DNA of 64,000 nt from NCBI RefSeq assembly GCF_039536205.1, contig NZ_BAAAYL010000001.1, positions 2,108,001 to 2,172,000 of the forward strand, read 5' to 3'. Numbering within the stretch: position 1 is the first letter of the stretch; the number at the start of each line of letters is the position of its first letter. Positions 1 through 11,259 of the stretch are shown piece after piece. The DNA is from Streptomyces sannanensis (GTDB lineage: Bacteria; Actinomycetota; Actinomycetes; Streptomycetales; Streptomycetaceae). The notes under the pieces are model-generated. The model saw only the letters and a program-made list of their open reading frames with translations, made no database searches and had not been told where the DNA came from. A program made the translations under genes and the position numbers.

Positions 1-31
1 GACTGCCCTGACCCCGTCGTAAGGACTCTTC

Positions 32-439
32 GTGACCCGCTCGCTGATCTCCCGCTTCGCCACCCGTCGCACCAAGAACGCCGCTGTCGGCACCGCCGTG
101 CTCCTCGGCTCCGTCGGTGGGGTGTTCGCTTCCACCACCTCGGCCGCTGCCGCCACTCCGCAGATGATCGCGAAGCAGATGATCGGCAACAGCGCCCAGT
201 TCCAGTGCTTCCACAACATCGTGTCGCGCGAGAGCAGCTGGAACCCGCACGCCACCAACGCCTCCTCCGGCGCCTACGGTCTGGTACAGGCCCTGCCGGC
301 CTCGAAGATGGCCTCCGCCGGCGCGGACTGGAAGACGAACCCGAAGACCCAGATCAAGTGGGGTCTGAACTACATGAACAGCCGCTACGGCAGCCCGTGC
401 GACGCCTGGAAGTTCTGGCAGAAGAACAACTGGTACTAA
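32..439 (+). CDS. Secreted lytic-transglycosylase-like (SLT) protein
   Basis: A 135-residue exported protein likely to cleave peptidoglycan glycan strands. Residues 1-40 form a signal peptide with an Arg/Lys-rich start, a hydrophobic core and an Ala-rich cleavage region. The rest is one compact SLT-like domain. The segment SRESSWNPHATN carries the expected catalytic Glu (residue 67), and AYGLVQALP matches the usual G-x-x-Q motif. Cys59 and Cys123 could form a disulfide. Translation starts at GTG with AAGGA upstream. Short actinobacterial SLT proteins of this kind are often under c-di-AMP riboswitches, but only 31 upstream bases are in the window, so this cannot be tested here. Confidence 0.85.
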   Translation: MTRSLISRFATRRTKNAAVGTAVLLGSVGGVFASTTSAAAATPQMIAKQMIGNSAQFQCFHNIVSRESSWNPHATNASSGAYGLVQALPASKMASAGADWKTNPKTQIKWGLNYMNSRYGSPCDAWKFWQKNNWY

Positions 440-488
440 GCCGCCGACAGGCGCGCACCAGTAAGCACGCACGACATCAGGGCGCCGA

Positions 489-516
489 GTGGCCGGCCTC
501 TCCTGGCCGGCCCCAC
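489..516 (+). terminator. GC-rich hairpin after the SLT gene
   Basis: Two GGCCGGCC arms separated by about 6 bases, extended by GTGG/CCAC-type pairing. It lies about 50 bases after the stop of the SLT gene and has no T run. Such hairpins are the common Streptomyces terminator form. Confidence 0.5.
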
Positions 517-687
517 CGGGGCCTCTGTCATGTCCGGGGACCGCTCACAGCCGCTGGACGACCGTGCCGGTGGCGCCCCATGTCCCCCGAGTGGCGGAAC
601 CGCCGCCGCGGGCGGATGCTGGCTGAACGCGACGATCCGCCGCAGGGGGTGCCGGGACGGTGACGTCCCGGCACCCACGGGGCGCCC

Positions 688-2730
688 CTACCGGGCCGCG
701 CCCGGTAGAGGGCCGGGGCCACTGCTGCCCGCGGTGCGCGCAGGCAGCAGGGGGCCCGTATCCGTCTCGGCGCTGCCCGCCGCCACGACGACCTGGCGGG
801 GACCGGCCAGTACATACGTGAGGCCGAAGCCCGCCGCGACGACCGTCGCACCGCCGACCGCATCCAGCACCCAGTGATTGGCCGTGACGACGATCGCGAT
901 CACCGTGAACGTCGGGTGCAGCAGCCCCAGCGCCTTCATCCACACCTTCGGGGCCAGCATCGCGATCACCACACCGCACCACAGCGACCAGCCGAAATGC
1001 AGCGAGGGCATCGCCGCGTACTGGTTGGTCACCTCGGTCATCGCACCGTAGTCGGGGTTCGTCAGATCCTGCGGACCGTGCACGGTGTCGATGAAGCCCA
1101 GGCCCGGCATCAGCCGCGGCGGGGCGAGCGGGAAGAACCAGAAACCGATGAGCGCCAGCATCGTGGCGAAGCCGAGGGAAGCACGCGCCCAGCGGTAGTC
1201 GGCAGGACGGCGGGCGTAGAGCACACCGAGGATCGTCAGCGGCACCACGAAGTGGAAGGAGGTGTAGTAGAAGTTGAAGAAGCCCTCCAGCCAGCCGATC
1301 CCGTGCACGACGTGGTTGGCCCAGTGCTCGATGTCGATGTGCAGCGCGCGCTCGATCGCGACGATGTGCCCGCCGTGCTCCTCCGCCGCCTCGCGCCCGC
1401 CGGTCGCCGCGAGCCTGATCTGCGAATAACAGGAGTAGCCGACCCGGATCACCAGAAGTTCCAGCAGCAGATTGGGGCGGCTGAGCACCCGGCGCCAGAA
1501 CGGCATCAGCGGAACGTGCCGCCATCGTGCCGGAACCGGCGTCCCGTACTCCGTGGGCACCGGATGGTGGAAGTACGGCGAACTGCGCGGCAGGAACGGC
1601 ACCGCACAGGCGGCGGCCAGCGCCACCAGCAGCAGCACGTTGTCCCGCACCGGATACAGCACCGCGATGTTCGGCAGCAGCATGGTGCCCGGCAGCGTCA
1701 TCACCAGCACCACGGCCACCGGCCACACCATCCGGTCCGCGGCCCTGACGCCGACCCGGCCGGACACCGCCGGCAGCACCCACAGCAGCTGGTGCTGCCA
1801 GGCCGTCGGGGACACCGCCACCGCCACACAGCCGGTCAGTGCCACCGCGAGCAGCAGCTGACCGTCCCGCGCATACCGCACCGCGCGCCGCAGCCCCACC
1901 AGCACGACCACGGCGGCCAGCGGCAGGAACAGCGCGAGCTCCAGCGGCCCGTGCACCCCGAACCGCAGCAGCGCACCGTGCAGCGACTGGTTGGCCAGAC
2001 TGTCGGGGCGGTCACCGAGCCCCGCCCCGGCGACATGATGCACCCAGTACGTCCACGAGTCGTGCGGCATCACCGCCCACGCCAGCGCCGACAGACCCGT
2101 GAACGTCCCCGCGGCCGTCAGCGCCGCGCTTCTGCGCCCGGTCAGCCACAGCAGCGGCGCGAACAGCAGCACCGCAGGCTGGAGCGCCGCGCCCACGCCG
2201 ATCAGTGCTCCCGCGGCACGCTCGCCGCGCACGACGAGGCACCCCAGGAGCACCAGCAGCACCGGAATGATGCTGGTCTGACCCAGGTGGATCGTGTTGC
2301 GCACCGGCAGCGACACCATCAGCAGGCTGATCGCGACGGGGGCGCCGAGCACCGCCCTGCGCCGGGACACCGGTCCGGGCAGGGCCCGTGCGGCGACCAG
2401 CCCGAGCACGGCGACGAGCAGCAGCGTCCCGAACGTCCAGGCGACCCCCAGGGCCTGCTCCGCCGTCCGGGCGAGCGGCTTGAGGACCAGTCCGGCGAAC
2501 GGTGTCCCGGTGAAACTGTCCGTGTCGTACAGCGAACCGGTGACATGCAGAACGCCGTTCTCGCCGGTCCAGGTCCCCAGATCGGTCAGCCGTTCCCCGG
2601 GCGGAAGCCGCAGCACCACCGCCATCTGCCGAACAGCCAGGACGGCCACGACGAACCAGAGCGCCGTCCTGGCCGCCTCGGTCCTCGTGCCCACCACGCC
2701 TTCGCGTCCCCCGCGCTCCGCGTTCACCAC
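688..2730 (-). CDS. Fused GT87-type glycosyltransferase / PAP2 phosphatase membrane protein
   Basis: A 680-residue integral membrane protein with two modules. Residues about 20-380 have many hydrophobic segments and resemble GT87 polyprenol-phosphate-mannose-dependent mannosyltransferases. Residues about 420-650 form a PAP2_3 (inositol-phosphorylceramide-synthase-like) phosphatase core with AMPSLHFGWS (PSLH at 575) and NHWVLDAVGG (NHW near 618), which carry the catalytic histidines. It probably acts on lipid-linked phosphates or glycolipids at the membrane, but the substrate cannot be read from sequence. Several GTG codons near the N terminus make the start uncertain; GTG at 2730 is the longest option, and GTGs around 2697 are alternatives. 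Confidence 0.8.
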   Translation of the reverse strand: MVNAERGGREGVVGTRTEAARTALWFVVAVLAVRQMAVVLRLPPGERLTDLGTWTGENGVLHVTGSLYDTDSFTGTPFAGLVLKPLARTAEQALGVAWTFGTLLLVAVLGLVAARALPGPVSRRRAVLGAPVAISLLMVSLPVRNTIHLGQTSIIPVLLVLLGCLVVRGERAAGALIGVGAALQPAVLLFAPLLWLTGRRSAALTAAGTFTGLSALAWAVMPHDSWTYWVHHVAGAGLGDRPDSLANQSLHGALLRFGVHGPLELALFLPLAAVVVLVGLRRAVRYARDGQLLLAVALTGCVAVAVSPTAWQHQLLWVLPAVSGRVGVRAADRMVWPVAVVLVMTLPGTMLLPNIAVLYPVRDNVLLLVALAAACAVPFLPRSSPYFHHPVPTEYGTPVPARWRHVPLMPFWRRVLSRPNLLLELLVIRVGYSCYSQIRLAATGGREAAEEHGGHIVAIERALHIDIEHWANHVVHGIGWLEGFFNFYYTSFHFVVPLTILGVLYARRPADYRWARASLGFATMLALIGFWFFPLAPPRLMPGLGFIDTVHGPQDLTNPDYGAMTEVTNQYAAMPSLHFGWSLWCGVVIAMLAPKVWMKALGLLHPTFTVIAIVVTANHWVLDAVGGATVVAAGFGLTYVLAGPRQVVVAAGSAETDTGPLLPARTAGSSGPGPLPGAAR

Positions 2731-2953
2731 GCCGCGCCGACTCCCCGTGTCCCGTGCTGCCCGTGTCTCCGGCCTTAGAGCCTCTCCCTGGCCCTAGAGC
2801 CTCGCATTGCCCTGAAGGGAAGACACCGGCAACCCCCACTTCGCCTGACAGTCATCCGGGGATTGTCCGGATCCGGGTCACTTTCCTGGTAAGGAGAGGC
2901 GAGCACGGGAGCTGCGGCACGGGGGGGTGCGATCGAGGAACACACCCGGCCGG

Positions 2954-4054
2954 TCACCGGTCGGCGGGCGCGCCCGACTGCCAGCCTGTGAAGAGCGGGA
3001 CCTCTCCGCCTGCGTCCAACACGACGACGCCGAAGGGCCGGTCGAAGGCGATGTGCTGAACGCGCTTCGGTATCGCCGGACCGCCCCGCGTCATGACCAC
3101 CGCCGTCACGGCGGCCGCCTCGACGCCCAGCTCGGCGACCTTCACCGCTGCCTCCTGCACCACCTCGGAGATCCGCAGCCGCTCCGGTGAGAGCCCGGAG
3201 AAATCGGCCAGCTCACTGGTCGCGAACTCCACACCCAGCGCGGGCAGCCGGGATGTCACGTCCTCCCTCCGGCGCAGCGAGAACCGCGGCAGGGCAAGGG
3301 CCACGGCATCGGCCTTGACAGGGCGTCGCCGCCTCCCCGAGGCCCAGGCCGCGGGCAGTACGTCCGCCGGGCCCGCGCCCTCCTCCCCCAGCACGAAGCG
3401 CACCCGGGCGGGCTCGCCCCCGCGCTCGGCGAGGGTCCGCAGCTCCACGACATGAGTGCCGTTCACCGTCCAGGCGTCCCGGGACGGCAGATACCGGTGC
3501 ATGGTCGGCACAGCGTGCACCACGCCCGCAGCGTCCGTGAAGGGCCGATGCCGTGTGGCGGAGCCGTCGAACGGAAGCTCCCAACGCGCCTTCAGCGCCA
3601 GGACATTGACGAGCGCCAGCAGCGTGTTCTCGTCGACCGCGGCGGGCAGCCGCTCTATCAGCCCGCCCGTCGCCTCCCGTACCCATGCGTCGATCCCGCC
3701 CGGATCCATGGGTCCGAACGCGATGTCCGGCAGCGCCTCCCGGTACTCCCGGTACACCGGCACCCGGCTCCACACCCTGGTCGCCACGCCGAGCGCATCG
3801 GTCCGCGCCAGCTCCCGCGCAGCCCCGGTCACCGCCCGCGCCGCCTCGTCCCCGGCCACCCCGAGCAGGTCGCGCAGCTCCTCCGCGGTGTCCCCGCGCG
3901 CCCCGGCGGCCACCGCGGCCAGTGCCAGCCACAGTCCCGCGGGCGAGCAGACGAAGTCCCTGTCGCCCAGCTCCTTCAGCCACCGCCCGGCCAGCGTCCG
4001 CACCGCGTCCGCGTGCCCGGTCAGTCCCGTCTCCTTCGTCTTCCACACCGTCAC
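2954..4054 (-). CDS. Serpin family serine protease inhibitor
   Basis: A 366-residue serpin, near the usual family length. Family marks are the N-terminal FVCSPAGLWLALAAVAAGARGDTAEEL, the NVLALKARWELPFD region, the hinge-like VEAAAVTAV near residue 312, and the closing FDRPFGVVVLDAGGEVPLFTG. The reactive centre loop lies about residues 318-332 (VMTRGGPAIP), but the P1 residue cannot be fixed by eye. There is no signal peptide, so it probably works in the cytoplasm. It starts at GTG with a GGAGGGGG ribosome site. It stands alone, with no protease gene beside it. Confidence 0.9.
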   Translation of the reverse strand: MTVWKTKETGLTGHADAVRTLAGRWLKELGDRDFVCSPAGLWLALAAVAAGARGDTAEELRDLLGVAGDEAARAVTGAARELARTDALGVATRVWSRVPVYREYREALPDIAFGPMDPGGIDAWVREATGGLIERLPAAVDENTLLALVNVLALKARWELPFDGSATRHRPFTDAAGVVHAVPTMHRYLPSRDAWTVNGTHVVELRTLAERGGEPARVRFVLGEEGAGPADVLPAAWASGRRRRPVKADAVALALPRFSLRRREDVTSRLPALGVEFATSELADFSGLSPERLRISEVVQEAAVKVAELGVEAAAVTAVVMTRGGPAIPKRVQHIAFDRPFGVVVLDAGGEVPLFTGWQSGAPADR

Positions 4055-4233
4055 AGGCCCCCTCCGCGACAGATCGAGTCCGTCCCTCGATCATGGCGTA
4101 CGCCGCTGACAGCGCGCACAGGGCAATATGGGCACCATGAGCATCGTGAGTCTGTCAAGCCACGCACATGACATGTGTTCGGCTGGTCAGCGCGAGCGCG
4201 GTATGACCAGGGGGCCACACGCAGACAGCGAAA

Positions 4234-4275
4234 GGCCCCGCCCGTGAGCCGCGGGGGAAGCTCATGAACGGGGCC
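4234..4275 (-). terminator. Hairpin after the small zinc-ribbon gene
   Basis: GGCCCCG (4234-4240) pairs with CGGGGCC (4269-4275). It lies just past the stop of the leftward small gene at 4301. The rest of 4056-4300 holds nothing I can identify. Confidence 0.4.
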
Positions 4276-4300
4276 GGTCCGACGTACTGAGCGATGGCGC

Positions 4301-4477
4301 TCAGCAGTTCAGTTTTCGGCTCTCACCCAGTACCCGCAGCGCGGGCATGAGACGGGGCAGGAAGCCGGGGCAGCTACGCGGAAGCGCCCAGGTGTGCCAG
4401 CACGACAGGCAGCAGAGCACCCGCTCATGCTCGGGGTCCGGTACCGCGTCGCCGCCGCAGCGGGGGCACTCCTTCAA
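4301..4477 (-). CDS. Small zinc-ribbon protein, TTG start (58 aa)
   Basis: A 58-codon frame beginning with TTG, preceded by a perfect AGGAGG at ideal spacing. The protein starts KECPRCGGD and contains CCLSC 18 residues later, so two CxxC-type knuckles can bind zinc. The end is GESRKLNC. The ribosome binding site overlaps the end of the upstream DUF397 gene (10-base gap), so the two are translated together. It is too short for usual gene finders. Function is unknown. The cysteine spacing and strong ribosome site argue that it is real. Confidence 0.65.
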   Translation of the reverse strand: MKECPRCGGDAVPDPEHERVLCCLSCWHTWALPRSCPGFLPRLMPALRVLGESRKLNC

Positions 4478-4486
4478 AGCGTCCTC

Positions 4487-4696
4487 CTAGGACGAGAGGT
4501 CGAACTCGCCCAGCTTGGCACCCGACACGAAGTCGGACCACTCCACCGCCGTGAACTCGACCGTCTGGCCGGTCACGGAGTTGCGGACCGCCACCCTGCC
4601 GGGCACGTTCGTCGACACCTCGACACAGCGGGGGTCGTTGTTGTTGTAGGTGCACGCGCTGGACGTGCGGAACTCGAATTCGGGGGCTGCGTTCAT
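4487..4696 (-). CDS. DUF397 domain protein
   Basis: A 69-residue DUF397 protein with the typical layout: FRTSSACTYNNNDPRCVEV near the N terminus, VAVRNS in the middle, and FTAVEWSDFVSGAKLGEFDL at the end. I chose the ATG at 4696 because AAGGG lies 9 bases before it; the ATG at 4705 would abut that site. DUF397 genes normally sit beside an XRE-family helix-turn-helix regulator (BldB/AbaA-associated type). No such partner is visible here, so this may be an orphan. Confidence 0.85.
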   Translation of the reverse strand: MNAAPEFEFRTSSACTYNNNDPRCVEVSTNVPGRVAVRNSVTGQTVEFTAVEWSDFVSGAKLGEFDLSS

Positions 4697-4777
4697 GACT
4701 GCCATCCCTTCGCTGTACCTGCGGGGATTCGGTCCCCGCGCCGTCTTGCGTTCCGCCCTTGCCGGGACGGGGTCTCA

Positions 4778-4969
4778 TCACCAGCGGAAAGGCTTTCCAG
4801 TTCCGCCGGCACACCAGGCGCACGGCACGCGGCCTGTGTGGCAGCACCTTGTACAGCCACCAAACCCACAGCAGCCGTCGCACCAGATGACCCGGTACCC
4901 AGCGCACAGCCCGCAGTAGGTGACCGGTGGCTCTTCGGTCTGCCTCGGAGCACGCCTGCGCTGGTTCAT
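4778..4969 (-). CDS. Cys-rich DnaJ-type zinc-finger small protein
   Basis: About 63 residues from MNQRRRAPRQ, with repeated CxxC units (CGLCAG, CDGCCGFGGC, CAWCAGGTG). This resembles the CxxCxGxG repeats of the DnaJ central zinc-binding domain. It lies upstream of, and in the same direction as, the DUF397 and zinc-ribbon genes, which gives a run of three tiny leftward genes. Neither the ATG at 4969 nor the one at 5017 has a convincing ribosome site, so the start is uncertain. The role is unknown. Confidence 0.5.
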   Translation of the reverse strand: MNQRRRAPRQTEEPPVTYCGLCAGYRVIWCDGCCGFGGCTRCCHTGRVPCAWCAGGTGKPFRW

Positions 4970-5005
4970 AGGCGCGCTCAACGGACAGGCGCCGAAATTG
5001 CCGCC

Positions 5006-5398
5006 CGCGCCGAGCATCGAAAGACCCGTCGCGAACCACGGGAGTCCGCGTACAAGGAGTACATAGCTTCTGTCATCTTCTTAATCGACTGGGAGTACTA
5101 TGACGACGAGCCCAACCAGGATGACGAGCTACACCAGCTGTTGCTAAGCATCAGGAAAGCATGGTCAGACGTCGCTCTCGCTGGACCGTCAAAGATCAAA
5201 GCTCCGTCTGAACGTCTCCTGGATGCATGCATTGCCTTTCGCGTAGCGGTGCGGGAGAGAGCCCAGAACGATTTCCGTACCCCTAGGACATGGGCGTCCA
5301 ATGCAAAGGCGGAAATTCAAGTACAACTTTCCCTGTTCACGGATGCTGCCCAGGTGGCTTTGGATGACGATGAGTCTCGGCGTCGATTCAGGGGTTAG
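5006..5398 (+). pseudogene. C-terminal remnant of an unidentified protein
   Basis: About 130 codons beginning RAEHRKTRREPRESAYKEYI and ending DDDESRRRFRG read like natural protein, with a charged helix then a mixed sequence. The same frame upstream of about 5000 is only the mirror of the leftward Cys-rich gene. There is no credible start. It resembles the distal part of small membrane-anchored Streptomyces hypothetical proteins in which a short charged stretch follows a transmembrane helix. Base composition is less GC-rich than the neighbours, which fits imported DNA. I read it as a truncated gene at a recombination joint. Confidence 0.4.
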
Positions 5399-5547
5399 TG
5401 CTCCAGCAGCGAGCAGCAAAGCCAGCAGCGATCCGCTCGCGAGTCGCCTGCTTTTCCCACTCACATCCCTTTCGCTCGAATGCAACCATGCGCCCAGCGT
5501 ACGAAGCGATCATTGCCGAGGTTTCGTTATCAAGAATCGGCATGCTC

Positions 5548-5899
5548 TCAGCCCCAAACCCTATCGGTGTCTGCCTCATCCTCAGCGTGCGGCACAGCAA
5601 TTCGAGCAGCAGTAGACAGGGAAAGTCCTAGCTCTACTCGCGCGGAACGCAGAATGGATGCGTACGTGTTGACTACGGTCGTTGCCGGATTCTTCACGAG
5701 CACGCCATTCGCGCCGACGACCAGCAAGCCCATCACTGTGCACATAGGCGCTGATGAGACCCGCCATAGCAGCGAGAACAGCAGCCGTAGCGTCCGGGTC
5801 GCGGGCCCTTGCAGCGTCGATGTGTTCGCTGGCGTTGGTCCACGCGCCACCGAAGGCGTTCACATGGTCGCCCTGGTGATCGGCGGGCAGCGTGCACGG
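5548..5899 (-). pseudogene. Phage terminase small subunit (P27-like) remnant, frameshifted
   Basis: Two overlapping frames combine into one phage-like tail. The first gives HVNAFGGAWTNASEHIDAAR followed by AAMAGLISAYVHSDG. The second gives GLLVVGANGVLVKNPATTVV followed by RVELGLSLSTAARIAV. The G-x-L-V-K-N-P-A block followed by a Leu-rich helix and (E)LGLS-x-x-A-R is typical of P27-family terminase small subunits. The N-terminal part may come from another gene. Switching frame is needed near 5730, so it is non-functional. Confidence 0.4.
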
Positions 5900-6228
5900 G
5901 ACATGGCTCCCAGCGCGCCGCGCCGAGTGAGGCGCGACAGCGAGAAGACGATGACGGCGTCGACGTGCCCGGCACGGACGGCGGACATCATCCCTTCGAA
6001 GCCGGGGCGGTACACGCTTGGGTCCCAACCCGACTTACCGACGTCCTCGAAGTGCCCGGCGTCGTCCCAGCCCTTCGATGCGATCAGCGAGGCGCACCGC
6101 TCGCGCTGGGCCATTGGAGACGCCTGGGAATCGTCTTCACGGCGCTTTGACTGCCTGATGTAGGACACTGCTCGCACGTTGTCGAGGTCAAGGCGCCATC
6201 CCGGCGCCCTCTTGCTCAGAGGTGTCAT
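5870..6228 (-). pseudogene. Serine recombinase, N-terminal fragment
   Basis: About 110 codons encode the resolvase catalytic domain of a large serine recombinase. VRAVSYIRQSKRREDDSQAS carries the expected catalytic Ser (RQS). It is followed by EDVGKSGWDPSVYRPGFEGMM and VIVFSLSRLTRRGAL. After LTRRGAL the match stops, and the zinc/coiled-coil C-terminal half (about 400 residues in a full integrase) is missing. Its ATG at 6228 abuts the start of the divergent ABM gene at 6229. The chromosomal border of the element therefore lies at or very near this point. Confidence 0.65.
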
Positions 6229-6558
6229 GTGCCTAGCGTGGTAAAGATCAATGTCCTGTCGGTTCCCGAGGACCAGCGCGAGACGCTGGAGAAGCGGTTC
6301 TCCTCCCGCGCCGGGACCGTCGAGAACTCCGACGGCTTCGAGTGGTTCGAGCTGCTGCGCCCGGTCGAGGGGACCGACCAGTACCTGGTGTACACGCGCT
6401 GGCGGGACGAGGAGTCCTTCCAGGCGTGGATGGAGGGCCCGATGAAGGCCGCCCACCAGGGCGGCGGTGAAGGCGGCGAGCGGCCGAGGCCGGCGGCCTC
6501 CGGCTCCACGCTGTGGTCCTTCGAGGTCGTTCAGCAGGCCGCGCCCAAGAAGGGCTGA
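6229..6558 (+). CDS. Antibiotic biosynthesis monooxygenase (ABM) domain protein
   Basis: A 109-residue single-domain ABM protein. The core VKINVLSVPEDQRETLEKRF and YLVYTRWRDEESFQAWMEGPM are typical of the ferredoxin-like dimeric fold, which covers heme-degrading and quinol monooxygenases. GTG at 6229 is preceded by AGAGGTG; GTG at 6238 is a possible alternative. It borders the recombinase remnant, so its original promoter may have been replaced by insertion. The substrate cannot be predicted. Confidence 0.8.
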   Translation: MPSVVKINVLSVPEDQRETLEKRFSSRAGTVENSDGFEWFELLRPVEGTDQYLVYTRWRDEESFQAWMEGPMKAAHQGGGEGGERPRPAASGSTLWSFEVVQQAAPKKG

Positions 6559-6613
6559 GGCGGGGCGGAAAACCGTTCGCCGGACGGGGTGGCGTCGCGG
6601 TAGGGAGATCACC

Positions 6614-7090
6614 ATGAGCTGGACCGTGATCCCCGAGCGTTTCGACACCCCTGAGGCGAGTCTGCTGCGCCGCGACTACTACGACGAGGTCGCGAGCCGC
6701 TACTGGAGGCGGCCCGCGACCGAGCAGGAGATCGACGAGGGGCTCACCGACGACGGTGTGGAGGAGCTCGCACCGCCCACCGGGGAATTCCTCGTCGGCC
6801 GCCATGGCGGCAAGCCGGCCGCCTGCGCCGGGCTGAAGCTGCTCGACCCGGAGACGGCGGAGCTGACCCGGGTGTTCGTACGGCCCCAATGGCGCGGCAC
6901 CGGCGGCGGGGCGGCGCTGCTGGCCGGGCTGGAGGAGGCGGCCGGGAACCTGGGGGTGCGGCGGATGGTGCTGGACACCCGGCTCGACCTGGTCGAGGCA
7001 CGGGGGCTGTACGTCAAGCACGGCTTCCGGGAGATCCCGGCGTACAACTCGGGCCCGTACAGGGAGATCTGGTACGGCAAGGAGCTGTAG
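6614..7090 (+). CDS. GNAT family N-acetyltransferase
   Basis: A 158-residue acetyl-CoA-dependent acetyltransferase. Motif A is RVFVRPQWRGTGGGAALLAGL (Arg/Gln-x-x-Gly-x-Gly type) near residues 86-106. It is followed by the strand RRMVLDTR and a motif-B-like LYVKHGFREI. The ATG at 6614 has GGGAGATC before it. It follows the ABM gene by 55 bases in the same direction. The acceptor is unknown. Confidence 0.85.
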   Translation: MSWTVIPERFDTPEASLLRRDYYDEVASRYWRRPATEQEIDEGLTDDGVEELAPPTGEFLVGRHGGKPAACAGLKLLDPETAELTRVFVRPQWRGTGGGAALLAGLEEAAGNLGVRRMVLDTRLDLVEARGLYVKHGFREIPAYNSGPYREIWYGKEL

Positions 7091-7124
7091 GCCCTGTCCG
7101 GCCGGGCATGCCGGGCTCGCGGCG

Positions 7125-10451
<3,327 letters not shown>

Positions 10452-11090
10452 TCAGAACGTGAGCCGCAGCGCGCCGTCCCCGTCCGCCGCGACACGGACC
10501 GCGGTGAGGTCGGGGACATGGACATCCGGAGCGTGGACCGCCGCGCGGGGGCCCACGCCCACCACGCGCATACCGGCCGCGCGGGCCGCCGCGATGCCCG
10601 CCCCGGAGTCCTCGAAAGCGACGCAGTCGGCGGGCGCGAAGCCCAGTTCCGCGGCGCCCTTGAGGAAGCCCTCGGGATCGGGCTTGCTGGCGCCGACGCG
10701 TTCCGCGGTGACCCGTACGCCGGGCATCGGCAGCCCGGCCGCGGCCATACGGGCCCGGGCGAGCTGCTCGTCGGCCGAGGTGACGAGGGCGTGCGGGATC
10801 CCGGCGAGGGAGGCCATGAACTCCGGAGCGCCCCCGACCGGCACGACGCCGTCCATGTCGGCGGTCTCCCGGGCCAGGAGGACGCGGTTGTCGGCGTGGT
10901 TCTGCTCCATGGGGCGGTCCGGGAGCAGCACGGCCATCGTGGCGTATCCCTGTCGTCCATGGACGACCTCGAGTGCCTTCTCCGGGTCCAGCCCGTGTTC
11001 CTCGGCCCAGCGGCGCCAGACGCGTTCCACGACGGCGTCGGAGTTGACGAGGGTGCCGTCCATGTCGAGGAGGAGGGCGGTGGCCTTCAT
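10452..11090 (-). CDS. HAD-family phosphatase (sugar-phosphatase-like)
   Basis: A 212-residue HAD subfamily IA hydrolase. Motif I is LLLDMDGTLVNSD with nucleophile Asp9 and acid/base Asp11. Motif II is LVTSADEQ, motif III the Lys of GASKPDPEGF, and motif IV AFEDSGAGI. The helical cap lies between residues 15 and 85, as in phosphoglycolate and sugar phosphatases. The ATG at 11090 has GGAG 9 bases upstream. Its 5' flank holds a long hairpin (11121-11171). The substrate is unknown; a small sugar phosphate is likely. Confidence 0.88.
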   Translation of the reverse strand: MKATALLLDMDGTLVNSDAVVERVWRRWAEEHGLDPEKALEVVHGRQGYATMAVLLPDRPMEQNHADNRVLLARETADMDGVVPVGGAPEFMASLAGIPHALVTSADEQLARARMAAAGLPMPGVRVTAERVGASKPDPEGFLKGAAELGFAPADCVAFEDSGAGIAAARAAGMRVVGVGPRAAVHAPDVHVPDLTAVRVAADGDGALRLTF

Positions 11091-11120
11091 GTGCGCGTAC
11101 TCCAGGGTGCGGAGACAAGA

Positions 11121-11171
11121 AACAAGTGGTTCCGCCCGCCGGTCAGGGGGTGCGGGCGAAACCACTTTGTT
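11121..11171. repeat. Long inverted repeat upstream of the HAD gene
   Basis: The 19-base arm 11121-11139 pairs with the 20-base arm 11152-11171, with one bulge and one mismatch around a 12-base loop. It sits about 30 bases before the HAD start. It could be an operator, an RNA leader hairpin, or a terminator of a lost upstream gene. Confidence 0.6.
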
Positions 11172-11259
11172 CCTTCACGATACAAAACCCTCCGGACTCA
11201 TGCCACCCCCGAACTCCCGTCCGGCCGGACGGGCCGCCCGGCATGACCGACCGGACCCT

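Noticed and set aside
874..2778. A 634-codon rightward frame opposite the GT87/PAP2 gene
   Set aside because: His/Gln/Arg-rich nonsense typical of antisense shadows; no start signal or domain.
4394..5005. N-terminal part of the 334-codon rightward frame
   Set aside because: It is opposite the DUF397 and Cys-rich genes and has no protein character. Only the section after about 5006 looks real.
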